Shown: positions 42,582 to 54,801, numbered from the stretch's first letter. The stretch is DNA of 64,000 nucleotides from Chamaecrista fasciculata (GCA_003254925.1 QANZ01048453.1:66531-130530); one strand, 5' to 3'. Program-made: numbers and translations. The notes: generated by a model not told the origin, from the letters alone.

Positions 42582-44516
42582 ATGTCGAGCATCGTCAAGG
42601 AGATCCTGGCGGGCCCGATACAAATGGCGGACCAGGTGATCAAGATGGCGGACCAAGCCACGACGTTCAAGACGGAATGTTTGGAGGTGAAAGCCAAGAC
42701 AGAGAAGCTCGCGGCGTTGCTCCGACAAGCGGCGAGGGCGAGTAATGATCTGTATGAGCGGCCGACGCGGCGGATCATCGACGACACCGAACAAGTGCTT
42801 GATAAAGCCCTTAGCCTCGTCGACAAATGTTGCGGCAACGGCCTCATGAAACGACTCTTCACCATCATTCCGGCGACGGCGTTTCGGAAGACGACGATGC
42901 AACTCGAGAATTCCCTCGGCGACGTGCAGTGGCTCCTCCGTGTCTCCGCCTCCGCCGACGAGCGCGACGATGAGTACTTAGGATTGCCTCCGATTGCCGC
43001 CAATGAACCGATTCTGTGCTTGATTTGGGAACAGGTAGCAATATTGCTTTCAGGGTGTTCGATAGAAGAACGATCAGATGCTGCGGCTTCATTAGTCTCG
43101 CTGGCTCGCGATAATGATAGATACGGGAAATTGATCATCGAAGAAGGAGGGGTTCCGCCATTGTTGAAATTATTGAAGGAAGGAACGTTAGAAGGTCAAG
43201 AAAGCGCGGCAAGAGCGATTGGGTTGCTTGGGAAAGACCCAGAAAGTGTGGAGCAGATTGTGAATGCTGGGGTTTGCTCTGTGTTTGCCAAAATTTTGAA
43301 AGAAGGAGATATCAAGGTTCAAACGGTGGTGGCTTGGGCTATTTCAGAATTAGCAGCACATCATCCTAAATGTCAGGATCATTTTGATCAGAACAATGCA
43401 ATTCGTTTGCTGGTTAGGCATCTTGCTTTTGAGACCATTCAAGAGCATAGTAAATATACCATTGCTAGTAGGCAAAACTTGTCCATTCATTCTGTTTATA
43501 ACATGGCCAGTAGTAGTAATAATAATAATAATAACGATGAAGATAAGCACCATCTTTCTCGCCCATCTGGGAATCAAGCCGAGAGTCATATGCATAATGT
43601 GGTGGCTAACACAATAGCCATGAAAAACAACAACAACAATAGTAACAAACCCCCAAATCCTAACCATAAGCCTCAATCTCATCCTCATTCTCACCATAAC
43701 AGTGGACACCCACAAGTTTCCATTGCAGGAACAAGTATCAAAGGAAGGGAGGCTGCAGATCCGGCTACTAAAGCTAGAATGAAGGCCATGGCTGCTAGAG
43801 CTTTATGGCAACTTTCAAAGAGAAACTTTGGTATATGTCATAGCATAACTGAATCAAGGGCTCTTTTGTGTTTTGCTGTTTTGTTAGAAAAAGGATCTGA
43901 TGATGTTCAGAATTATTCTGCTTTGGCTTTAATGGAGATCACTGCCGTGGCAGAAGAGCATGCAGAGTTAAGACGTTCTGCTTTCAAACCCAATTCCCCA
44001 GCTGCAAGAGCTGTGGTTGAACAATTCTTAAAGATCATTGAGAAAGCAGATTCAGAACTTTTGATACCTTGTCTTAGATCCATTGGGTGTTTGGCTAGGA
44101 CTTTTAGAGCAACAGAAACAAGAATCATACCACCATTGGTGAGGCTTCTTGATGAGAGAGAGCCAGAGATATCAATGGAGGCTTTAATAGCACTTATTAA
44201 GTTTGCTAATACAGATAATTTTCTTCATGAGAATCACTGCAATGCCATTATAGCAGCAGGAGGAGCAAAGCATTTGATCCAATTGGTGTACTTTGGGGAA
44301 CAAATGGTGCAAATTCCTGCGTTGAAGCTTCTGTGTTATGTAGCAATGCATGTGCCTAAGAATGAGACGCTAGCAAAAGAGGATGTGCTTATAGTTCTTG
44401 AGTGGGGAATGAAGCAAGCTCATCTCATGGAGGAACGCACCATTGTAGAGCTCTTACCAGAAGCAAAGAGCAGATTAGAACTCTATCAATCAAGGAATAC
44501 AAGAGGATACCATTGA
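42582..44516 (+). CDS. ARO: ARMADILLO REPEAT ONLY (ARO) protein
   Basis: 644 residues, single exon. The N-terminal region is a four-helix-like plant domain (MSSIVKEILAGPIQMADQ ... LLRQAARASNDLYERPTRRI) that is the signature of ARO proteins. Armadillo repeats follow from about residue 150 (SDAAASLVSLARDNDRYGKL; GGVPPLLKLLKEG; SAARAIGLLGKDPESVEQI; VVAWAISELAAHHPKCQ). Residues about 308-395 are a low-complexity Asn/His/Pro/Ser insertion between repeats, and further repeats run from about 400 to 610. In Arabidopsis, ARO proteins act at the plasma membrane in polar tip growth of pollen tubes and root hairs by restraining ROP GTPase signalling; which paralogue this is cannot be told from sequence alone. 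The start is the first in-frame ATG and matches the family N-terminus. A PIF-like element lies about 240 bp past the stop. Confidence 0.93.
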   Translation: MSSIVKEILAGPIQMADQVIKMADQATTFKTECLEVKAKTEKLAALLRQAARASNDLYERPTRRIIDDTEQVLDKALSLVDKCCGNGLMKRLFTIIPATAFRKTTMQLENSLGDVQWLLRVSASADERDDEYLGLPPIAANEPILCLIWEQVAILLSGCSIEERSDAAASLVSLARDNDRYGKLIIEEGGVPPLLKLLKEGTLEGQESAARAIGLLGKDPESVEQIVNAGVCSVFAKILKEGDIKVQTVVAWAISELAAHHPKCQDHFDQNNAIRLLVRHLAFETIQEHSKYTIASRQNLSIHSVYNMASSSNNNNNNDEDKHHLSRPSGNQAESHMHNVVANTIAMKNNNNNSNKPPNPNHKPQSHPHSHHNSGHPQVSIAGTSIKGREAADPATKARMKAMAARALWQLSKRNFGICHSITESRALLCFAVLLEKGSDDVQNYSALALMEITAVAEEHAELRRSAFKPNSPAARAVVEQFLKIIEKADSELLIPCLRSIGCLARTFRATETRIIPPLVRLLDEREPEISMEALIALIKFANTDNFLHENHCNAIIAAGGAKHLIQLVYFGEQMVQIPALKLLCYVAMHVPKNETLAKEDVLIVLEWGMKQAHLMEERTIVELLPEAKSRLELYQSRNTRGYH

Positions 44517-45424
44517 TAGATGATGATGATGATGATGATGATGGTGGTGATGATACATGAGCATATATATAAATTTTATACTCAGATAAGAGACAATGAA
44601 ATGGAGAAAAAAAAAGACCTTTTTTAGTGTTGCTTTTGTTTCCTTTTTTTCTTTTTTGACAATCTTGGATTAAAGAAGAACAAAGTGTATATAAATTAGC
44701 AATGGTTTGGGAAATCACCCCTTGTGAGAATTCAATTAGGACAGCTTCACTAGCTTAGGGCCTGTTTGGGGATTTCAAAATGTCATCCAATCTCATCCAA
44801 GTGGATGAGATGAGATGATGATGAGATGAAAATAATAGATTAGTGTTTGGATGATTTGAGAGAAAATGATGTTAAATATGGTGTGAAATTATATAAAAGG
44901 GTATGTAATGATTGTGATTGGTTGAAATAGGTTTATAGATTTTTTTTAATTTGTATAGGGGTAGAAATGGTAGGAAATAATGAGATGAGATGAAGATAAT
45001 GAGATGAGATAATAGGTGTTTGGGTGTGGTTTGATTGGAATGATATTGAGATGAGATGATCTTGGAAAGCGTGAGGATGAGATATTTTTGGATGATGGGT
45101 TTTTGTTCCATCTCATTGGATGAGATGATGGACCAAAATGAAAATAACAATAAAATTATTTTAAGAATACAATTTGGTCCATAAATTTGTATTGATCCAA
45201 TAATCAGTCCTTAAGATGTGTAAATTATAACTCAGGGCCCATAGAAAATCGCAACCATCAATAATCGGGTTTATTCATGAAATTCAATGACCAAAAAGTA
45301 ACAAACAATAGTTTGGGGACTAGAATGCAAATAACATAGAAATAGTTTTAACTAATCTCATAGTTTGATAAACAAAACAGAACGAGAAATAGTTTTAACT
45401 CTTTTCAATTTTTTCAAAAAACTT

Positions 45425-45746
45425 NNNNNNNNNNNNNNNNNNNNNNNNNNNNNNNNNNNNNNNNNNNNNNNNNNNNNNNNNNNNNNNNNNNNNNNNNNNN
45501 NNNNNNNNNNNNNNNNNNNNNNNNNNNNNNNNNNNNNNNNNNNNNNNNNNNNNNNNNNNNNNNNNNNNNNNNNNNNNNNNNNNNNNNNNNNNNNNNNNNN
45601 NNNNNNNNNNNNNNNNNNNNNNNNNNNNNNNNNNNNNNNNNNNNNNNNNNNNNNNNNNNNNNNNNNNNNNNNNNNNNNNNNNNNNNNNNNNNNNNNNNNN
45701 NNNNNNNNNNNNNNNNNNNNNNNNNNNNNNNNNNNNNNNNNNNNNN
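45425..45746. other. Assembly gap (unknown bases)
   Basis: 322 unknown bases inside element C, ending at a dinucleotide repeat. Confidence 0.99.

Positions 45747-45820
<74 letters not shown>
45747..45820. repeat. (TG)n(AG)n microsatellite
   Basis: About 19 TG units run straight into about 18 AG units at the right edge of the gap. Confidence 0.95.
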
Positions 45821-45824
<4 letters not shown>

Positions 45825-46410
45825 AAAGAGAAAAAAAAATGATGAGAAATGATAGATGGAGAGAGAAAATTATAAGTGTAATAAATGAGGGTATGTAAAA
45901 TTATTATTTTGTCTAATTCTTTTTTTATATATTTGTATTAAAGTATAGGTAATTATAGGTGTATAAGTAGAGATAAATTAGTAATCGTAAGAGAAAATTA
46001 GATGATATTGTGAATGAGATGATGATGTGTATGAGATGAGATGAGATGGAGGTTCCAAAAAACACCAAACCATTACTGTTCATCCAATCCTAAAATGAGA
46101 TGATGATTAAATGAGATGAGATCAGGATATTGAGGCTCCCAAACATGCCCTTAATACTCTTAATTATACCACTTTGATCCTTGCTTGTCTTCACCATTAA
46201 CATGCGATGAGATGAGAATTTGTTGTTATTTCTGGAGTTGACATGAGAGTCTTGATAGGAAAAATCGTAAAATGAGTCTCTAATATCTAATTTAACACAT
46301 AATTCTACCTAAATGAGTTTTTTTATTTTTTATTTCATAGGTTTAATTAATACATTGATTCTTATAGTTTACTCCAATTTTTAATTAAATCTCTAGAATT
46401 TTAATTTGTA

Positions 46411-49012
46411 CTAGTAGAATTTGCGTGCGTTAGCATGCTTTATCCGATATTCTTCAAAATATAATGATCCCTTCTTTATATAATGATCCCTTCATATAGA
46501 ATGAAAACAAAGTAAATACATATATAGAGCGAGGACAATAAGCAACCATAAGTAACTATAAAAAGAACTTCCTACACATTAAGTATAAACAAATTCAACA
46601 CAAATGTTAATGCGAGCTTCATGAGGTTTTATAGATATTATAGTGGATAGTAAGCAGGGAGGTTAATAACTCAATAAGCAACAATCCAATGGTAATTTAA
46701 TATATATCTACACATTTGGTGTATCAACAAATATTTAGATAAAAGGAGAAAACAAATATACTCCTGTTGGAAATCAAATCGATCAGAACTTACTATATAA
46801 TCACAAACTTATTATAAATGAATATAAAAAAATCAATGGTAAACAAGAAACAATGAACTACATCATGAAGGGAGAAAAAGAGGGATAAATTAAGGATTAA
46901 ATACAAAACTTTCCGAGACTTTGCACTATTTATTGCTTCAGTTCATTGGAATCTACGCAAAAGGGGGATTGAAAATTGTGGTAAAATCTATTAATTTTGC
47001 AATTATACTAAGCAGCATGATAAAAGCATCAATCACATCAGGTAGCAAATTGAATCATGGTCTATGAACACAAACTGATATGTATTGCTCCCACTTCCAT
47101 TTGTATAGAAACACTATCTTTTTCTTGAGTTCAATAGCTATAAAATGTACAGTACATAAAAAACATGAAAATCTTCATCTCCATGCGGGTCCAACCTCCA
47201 ACCAAACTTACATTGTAGAGGAATAAGTTAATATGATTATATAATATAAATTAAGATTGAAATAGTTCAAGTATTGCAACGTTAATTGGTCTCAGAAAAT
47301 CTAAAATTATAATACTGGCATTAATTTTTGTTAGATAGGTCTGAAGTATGACAGTACTACTAATAATACTTATTATTTAAGTTAAAAAGAGAAATTTGCA
47401 CTAAAGTCTTCAAATAATGAAATAAGAATCTGACCTTCCATTATGTGTGTGGCTATAATTAAAAATGTGTTGCTCAGCCCAAATTTCTACAATGTTAGTA
47501 TGTAATCTGTAAAACAAATCATATGTATATAAGAGTTAATTTACTTTGTCCAATAAAAAGAAATGAATAGGCAAGTGAAAAGACTTGGAAAGGAAGGCTA
47601 AAATGTTGATAATCTAGATTAGGTGTGGCAACAACAGCAATGCATGAAATTAGAATGTCAACATGAAAACATATATACTTAAAACATCACCAAACCATAT
47701 TGAACGTTTTGAGCAATAAAGACCCATAGAAATGCAATAAAAAACAACACAAACATGCAGAGAACACTGGCAAAATAAAATACCATTTTGAGACACCAAA
47801 ACAGGATAAAGGAATGGAGAAAAAAAAAGTTGAATGCATACCCAATGAACTACCAAAACAGAATTTACATTTTAAGATGAAAAAATATGAGAAAGAAGGT
47901 TTGAATGCATGTCTAAGGTGTCTAAAAAACAGAAAAGAAAGAGAAAACAAATTTTAAAGCTTCTGTCATTGAGATTTAACACCAACAAACAATGTATAGA
48001 CTTGAATTCATATACTTATCATTCAGATAATATGTTTCCATTTACAATTGAAGGAGTCAAATGACTATGAAGAAGAAAATCACTATAAAAAAGACCCTCC
48101 GTACAGATTAGTCTCACAAAATATATTATAGAATTTCATTACCCATTGACGCTACAAAAAACTATGGAGGACACCATTCCATGACAGAAAAAGTAGGACA
48201 CCAAAGACACTTGAAAAAACATTGCAACCAACTTCAAAGTGGTCCTAAAAGACACCAAACCAAGGCCGAAATTTCAGCCATCTAAACAACATAAGAACCA
48301 TGAAAAGCAAGCTTGAGAAGACCCTAAATGGACACAATAAAAATTTAGACCAACAACACTTGAAAAACCATTGAAACCAACTTCAAAGTGTGACAAAAAC
48401 GTCATAGAATTAGTCCAGATATTTCAATCATCCAACCTACATGAAAACAAGCTTTACAAATAGACTAAATGGACACAATACCATGCTAGTCAAATTAAAA
48501 CAATAAAGAAACTTGAAATAGAATTGAAACCAAATTCAACGGTTGCAGAGTCTGTGTGTATACAAACAAAGTGAAAAACCATGGCAAGCTCATTGAGTAT
48601 GATACACTAAAAATAAAAGAATGAGAACGGTAAGACTGACCATTGCAACAGGTTAGGGAATACATTAGAGAAGACATGACCCTTCATCCTATCAAGCAAA
48701 GATGATAAATAATTGAACACACTGAATAATTAAAACTTAAATAGTTGAATGCACCGAATAAAAGATTAAGCAACATACCCCAATTAAATCAGCTTTGAAG
48801 CAGGGACGAAAGACGGTATGAGCAAGCAAGGAATCCGACCTCCGAATGGCCACAACCAAAAAGGTAATTTGGACGATAAATGTAGAAGGGGTATACTTTT
48901 TAATGGTTGGTGGGAAGAAAGGACGAAACTGGAAAGCAGAATTGGAAGGAAGATGAAGCCTTAAAATATATTTTCATGATTAGGTATACCCCATCTATTA
49001 TAGTAGAAAAGA
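46411..49012 (-). mobile_element. Candidate non-autonomous Helitron
   Basis: Read on the minus strand, the 3' end has the stem GCATGC / GCACGC (46438-46423, loop TAAC, one G-T pair), then CTAG (46414-46411) and a host T. A fitting 5' end is A|TCTTTTCTACTATAATAG at 49012, in the TC + ACTATA-rich style of plant Helitrons. The 2.6-kb interior is AT-rich and non-coding, with a diverged direct repeat near 48200-48540 (around 'cttgaaaaaccattgaaacc'). The 3' end is good evidence; pairing it with this 5' end is inference. Confidence 0.5.
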
Positions 49013-49037
49013 TGATTAGGTTTATATATTTTCATTT

Positions 49038-49446
49038 GGTTAAAGTGCACTTTTGGTTCCATAACTTTTGCACAAATCTGAATTTGGTCCCATAACTTTT
49101 TTGTTGCACTTTTGGTCTCATATCTTTGTAAAAAGTTGAAGATTTGATCATGTATCACTTTTTGTCTCATATCTTTTAGTCAAGTTGCAGAATTGGTCTC
49201 ATATCTTTACAAAACGTTTCCCTCTCAATCACATGTAATTCGAAGATATGAGATCAATTATGCACTTGAACTAAAGATATGATACCAATTTTGCAATCTG
49301 ACCCAAAGATATGGAGCCGAAAATGTAATACGAGACCAAATCTTTAACCTGAACAAAAAATATGAGACAAAAAATGTAACAAAAAAAGTTATGAAACCAA
49401 ATTGAGACCTGAGTAAAAGTTATAAGATGAGAACTATACTTTGACC
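49038..49446. mobile_element. Palindromic MULE-like element
   Basis: A 409-bp foldback. The left end GGTTAAAGTGCACTTTTGG is partly inverted at the right (reverse complement GGTCAAAGTATAG). Arms carry 'ggtctcatatcttt' words in both orientations. The flanking 9-mers TTTTCATTT (49029-49037) and TATTCATTT (49447-49455) differ by one base. Confidence 0.75.
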
Positions 49447-49783
49447 TATTCATTTTATTTGTTGTAACCAAAATGGTATAGTTACAATAATAACAAAAGT
49501 TCATCTTATAACTCATGCCAAAAGAAAAAATTCATCTTATAACCATTGATGTGATTAATAAAAATGACATTTATGCTTATTTAACATTTAATAAATATTG
49601 TAAATTTCATTAAATTTAATTTACATAAAGAAGATATAATTTTTTAGAAAAAAATTATATTTTTTGTTGATTAAGATGTTTATTAAATACTAAGTAAGCT
49701 TAACTGTTTTTTTATCAAGGAAAAAGAGATTCATTAAACTTGCTCGAAACCAATTACATCATAAATACAAGGAGGTAAATCCT

Positions 49784-51390
49784 CTAACTAAATCTCCAAG
49801 TCTGATAAAAAAAGTGAGTGTTTTGCCAATCTATGGCTGCTTTATTACAAATTCTTCTACACCAAACTAAATCACAATAAACAAATTGATTTTTCAAATG
49901 ACATACATTTCCCATGACATTCCCAAATAAAGACAGGTCAATATTAGAATTAGGATTATAATTTGAGACCTTTCGACAGTCAGATTCCACTACTATCTTG
50001 TAACACCATAAATCATGGGCAGACTTCAAACCAAATCCCACAACAAGAGCCTCTAATAAATCAGGAGCTAACATGGCATGAATTTTTTTGGCAGTAGAAG
50101 CAAGGACATTTCCTTTAAAATCCCTTATTACACAACTAATACCCCCTCCGGTATCATTAGTGGCACCATCAACATTCACTTTGAGAATTCCAACAGGGGG
50201 AGGCAACTAACTATGCACAACAGAAGAGGGTAAAGTGTTAGAACTAACTTGATCAAGAATGTTTGATTCACTCTTAGCAAGTAGACAGTCATTCCACAAC
50301 AGGTCCCAAGGCCTCAAATTGATAGCAGGTTGGAGTCTAAACTGGTTTCTTCTCTCCCATAATTTATAAGTAGTCATAGTAAAAAGACGAAAATCCTTTT
50401 CATTTCATTGGGTAAAAGCAAGACTCAACCACTCCAAGAAGGTATACTCAATATCATATTCCTGCAAAAAAGAGATACTAGCACAATTCCAAAAAGTGGT
50501 TAGAGAAGGGCATGAGACGACCGCATGGAGGACTGTCTCATCTTCCAAATTGCACACAGGGCAAGTTGGGGAGGTGTCAATTTCTCTATAACTAAGAGCG
50601 GCCAAAGTTGGAAGAATCTCTCTATAAGCCCTCAACAGAAAAATTTTCAGCTTAGGAATCAGGTTGGACTTCCAAATCTTTCTCCACACCACCTCAAACT
50701 CATTTAGACACAATAAGGAACCATAGAAATCTTGAGAGTCCAACTGATTATGATTTTCCAAGCTAAAACCAACTTTATACCCAGAATTCACCAAATAATA
50801 ACGATCCTTATACAACCCCCAGAACCATGAGTCCGGTTGAGATATAGATGGGATAAAGATGTTTAAAATAGCATTAGCTACCTGAGGAGCAAAACTGTTC
50901 TTGATCAATGATGAGTTTCAAGATCTAGCATCCTCACTCAAAAGATCACTTACACACACGTTTTCATTCAAAGAAAGATCCAAAAGGTGGACTTCACAAC
51001 CATGAAAACCCGAAATCCATGAGGTATCACAAATTCTAGTTGAGAGACCATCTCCAATTTTTCTAACAAGTCCCTCTTTTAAGATCTTTCTACCAGCCAT
51101 GATACTTCGCCAGGTGAGACTTGGATTATGACCCAAAGAGGCATCCACGAAATTGGAATTCTTGAAATATTTTGCCTTCAGTGTTTTCAAGAGCAAAGAA
51201 GTAGGCTCATAAATTATTTTTCATCCCTGTTTAGCCAATAAAGCCAAATTAAAACTCCTAAGATCTCAAAAGCCCATACCTCCTTCACTTTTAGGTCTTG
51301 ATAATTGTTTTCAACTTAGCCAATGCATTATAGAAATATCAGTGTTATCTTCCCACCAGAACTTAGCCATCATCATACACAGTTTTCAAA
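49784..51390 (-). pseudogene. 5'-truncated L1-type LINE ORF2 remnant
   Basis: On the minus strand, from about 51390, come the end of the reverse-transcriptase region (MAKFWWEDNTD ... RPKSEGGMGF), then LTWRSIMAGRKILKEGLVRKIGDG (about 51100). Next is a zf-RVT domain (50700-50500: VWRKIWKSNLIPKLKIFLLRA with CPVC and LHAVVSCP), and finally an RNase H-like domain (50206-49800: VNVDGATNDTGGGISCVIRD, VESDC). Stops and frameshifts separate these blocks and the endonuclease and YADD parts are missing. Unlike the LINE at 22-28 kb it has a C-terminal RNase H, so it belongs to another lineage. Confidence 0.85.
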
Positions 51391-51789
51391 AAAGATCTTT
51401 AGAAAGTAAGAAACAATAGTGTTTTGGTAACAAATAAAATTAAGTATAAAGACAGAATAACAAAAATTAAAATGAATATGGACTCGATTAAAAATCTAAA
51501 CTCCACCCTATATGAGGTATACTAAAGCAATGTTCAAGCACTTACCCTCCCAATAGCCAAAAACACCTATTAACTTGATTGTTAGTAAAGCTTCACGAGT
51601 CTCTTTTAATAATATTAATAATAATACTCGATAATACATTCCTTAAATGAAAATTTATTTGTAAAGAAATTTAGTTTAATTGCAGAAATTTTCAACTAAA
51701 TCTTTAACTTTTCATAATGATGCATTTTCTCATAATTTTTTTAATGAAGCACTTCAATATTATTATTTTTATTAATTTCTTCTCTTCAT

Positions 51790-51877
51790 CTAATGATACA
51801 CTTTCTCATTATTTTTCTAATGATAAACTTTTTCATTATTTTTCTAATGATACCCTTTCTCATTATTTTTCTATTGG
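51790..51877. repeat. 27-bp tandem repeat
   Basis: Three copies plus a partial fourth with an exact 27-bp period (starts 51790, 51817, 51844, 51871), word 'ctaatgatacactttctcat'. It lies in AT-rich DNA (51400-52080) where no gene is seen. Confidence 0.8.
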
Positions 51878-52082
51878 ATCACATTTCTCCAAATTCATTA
51901 AATCTTAGATTCTTGGTATACGTTTCACCAAAGAGTAACTTATTCAACGTCTTCTTGTGCTTGTGCAGTGCCTATCTCATCTTCTTCATTAGAGTTTTAG
52001 AAAGGGGAACTCATTTATAATATTCATTCAGCAAATATCTTATTATATAGGGAAGGTACATGAATTCAAAATATTAAAAAAA

Positions 52083-54801
52083 GGGTAAATTGTAATTTGG
52101 TACTCTGTGGTTAGGGGCGGTTCCCCTTCGGTACCCTGAAAGAAAAATTTTTGCATTGTGGTACCCCGTGGTTTGCTCCGTTAGCGATTTGGTCCCCTGA
52201 GGTTTTTTTTCTGTTAGGATTTAACGGCAAATGTACGTTAAAATGTCAAAAATCTCCCAACAAGTCTTCTCTTATGCGTTTAAGTCCTTTCCCTTTACTA
52301 AAAGGGATCAAAACATAAAGAATTAATTATAAAATGGTCTTTAGAATTCTAATATTATAGAATTTTCTCATTTTCATAAGATTTCTTTTGAATAGGTCCT
52401 GATTTAATTACACTTTAATCTCAAAAGTTTATGATCTTTATCATCTTCATTCATTTTAGTCCCTAATTCTCAAAATAAAATTGTAAAGTGTCTCAAAACT
52501 CTTCCAAAAATTTCAATTTAGTCCTTAAAAGTATTAAAAACCCTAAAACCTAAACTCTAAACCTTAAAACTATAAACCCTAAACTCTAAAATTCTAAACC
52601 CTAAAACCCTAAACCCTAAAAAATCTAATTTGAGCAATTAGGTCCCTCACCCATTCTTATCCCATTATTCTCAATTCCCCCTCTTTTCATCATCTTCATT
52701 CATTTTAGTCCCAAATCCTCAAAATAAAATTGTAAAGTGTCCAAAAAATCTTCCAAACATTCTAATTAGTCCTTAAAAATATTAAAAACCCTAAACCCCT
52801 AAAACTTGATTTTTTTTAATCTTCATCTTCATCCAATTTAATCTTTAAAAATATTAAAAACCCTAAAACTCTAAACCCTAAACCCCAAACCTTAAACCCT
52901 AAAATATAAATCCCTAAATCCTCTAAAACTTAATTTTTTTTAATCTTCATCTTCATCTTCCCAATTTAACATAAATTCCTAATGCTTTTTTAATCTCTAA
53001 ACCCCCTAAATTTTCTTTTAATCCCAATCTTCATCTTCTTCATATAAGTGAAATTTAATCCCCTAAAATCATTCTTCAAATTTAATCCCATCATCATCTC
53101 CATCAACTACATCTACCTCACTTGCTTCTCTCCATCACGACCCATCATCATCTGTCATCAAACTGCATCCTTTGCTTCTCCAAATCAACCATCCTTTGCT
53201 TCTCCAAATCAAACTGCATCCTCTCTCTCCAAATCAATCATCTTCATCATCGTCTTCCAATTTCAGATCTGAGGAAGTAAAAAGATGATGATTGAAGACT
53301 CTTGCCGACGATTTCCCATTTCACATTTCTTCTTCATTTTCGTCATCAGCATCCCAAGGAGGTGATGATGTTTGACAACTCTTGCCGGCGTTGTCTTCGT
53401 CTTCGTCAACGGAGTCTCTGCGCTTCGTCTTGTCGGCGGCGACCGTCTCTTCCTTAGGTCCGCCATGGCCGTGAAGCTTGGAGGATGGTGAGCCAGAGTA
53501 GACTGCCGATGCACGATGATGATCTTGATGATGGATTTGAAATTGAAATTGAAATTTTGCAATTCCTTAGATTTGAAATTGAAATTGAGGATTTGAAATT
53601 GAAATTGGGAATTTGATGATGATGTTGGGATGAAGATGCGATGATAATGTTTTGGCCATAGATGGATGATGATAATGATGAAGATGAAGATGAAGATGAA
53701 AATTAGAAACAAAAATTTTAATCTAAAAATATGAAGATTAGAAACAAAAAAATTCAGTATGAGAAGAGAAGATGAAGATGAAGATTAAAGAAAAAAAATA
53801 AGTTTTAGAGTTTAGGGATTTGGGGTTTGAAGTTTGGGGTTTGGAGTTTTGGGATTTTGGGTTTTGGGGTTTAGGGTTTTTAATATTTTTAAGGACTAAA
53901 TTAGAATGTTTGGAAGAGTTTTGGATGAAGATGAAGATTAAAAAAAATTAAGTTTTAGAGGATTTAGGGATTTATATTTTAGGGTTTAAGGTTTGGGGTT
54001 TAGGGTTTAGAGTTTTAGGGTTTTTAATATTTTTAAAGATTAACTTGGAGGAAGATGAAGATTAAAAAAAATCAAGTTTTAGGGGTTTAGGGTTTTTAAT
54101 ATTTTTAAGGACTAATTAGAATGTGTGGAAGAGTTCTGGGACACTTTACAATTTTATTTTGAGGATTTGGGACTAAAATGAATGAAGATGATGAAAAGAG
54201 GGGGAATTGAGAATAATGGGATAAGAATGGTGAGGGACCTAATTGCTCAAATTAGATTTTTTAGGGTTTTAGGGTTTAGAATTTTAGAGTTTAGGGTTTA
54301 GGGTTTATAGTTTTAAGGTTTAGAGTTTAAGTTTTAGGGTTTTTAATACTTTTAAGGACTAAATTGAAATGTTTGGAAGAGTTTTGAGACACTTTACAAT
54401 TTTATTTTGAGGATTTGGGACTAAAATGAATGAAGATGATAAAGATCATAAACTTTTGAGATTAAAGTGTAATTGATTAAATCAGGACCTATTCAAAAGA
54501 AATCTTATGAAAATGAGAAAATTCTATAATATTAGAATTCTAAAGACCCTTTTATAATTAATTCTTTATGTTTTGATCCCTTTTAGTAAAGGGAAAGTAC
54601 TTAAACGCATAAGAGAAGACTTGTTGGGAGATTTTTGACATTTTAACGTACATTTGCTGTTAAATCCTAACAAAAAAAAAACCTCAGGGGACCAAATCGC
54701 AAACGGAGCAAATCACGGGGTACCACAATGCAAAAATTTTTCTTTCAGGGTACCGGAGGGGAATCGCCCCTAACCACAGGGTATCAAATTGCAATTTACC
54801 C
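52083..54801. mobile_element. Large foldback MULE-like element with telomere-word arms
   Basis: 2.72 kb. Ends are GGGTAAATTGTAATTTGG and its near inverse, followed by 'gtggttaggggcgg' and 'gcattgtggtaccccgtg' in both arms. Flanking 9-mers TTAAAAAAA (52074-52082) and TAAAAAAAA (54802-54810) differ by one base. Inside each arm are several copies of 'aaaattgtaaagtgtc ... cttccaaa' plus degenerate CCCTAAA words (left about 52540-52920; right, inverted, about 53800-54350). The core (about 53040-53720) is GC-richer and gene-like, with no protein I recognise. It is non-autonomous. Confidence 0.8.

Larger units (their letters stand above)
44758..46150. mobile_element. PIF/Harbinger-like non-autonomous element C
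   Basis: Ends are GGGCCTGTTTGGG and GGGCATGTTTGGG (right, reverse complement), with an exact TTA duplication (44755-44757 and 46151-46153). Both ends carry 'gagatgagatgatg' words. The core block 'gggtatgtaatgattgtg' lies at 44899, and 'tataggtaattataggtg' near 45943. The middle is lost in an assembly gap flanked by (TG)n(AG)n. It may include the ARO polyadenylation region nearby but does not touch the coding sequence. Confidence 0.8.

Noticed and set aside
42503-42745. Frame overlapping the ARO start
   Set aside because: It lacks an ATG start and is out of frame with the strongly conserved ARO protein.
45365-45823. Frame through the second gap with Cys-Val and Arg-Glu repeats
   Set aside because: It translates a (TG)n(AG)n microsatellite and unknown bases.
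53263-53712. 149-codon minus-strand frame in the core of 52083-54801
   Set aside because: Low-complexity 'gatgatgaa' translation at its start and no recognisable domain; treated as transposon core.
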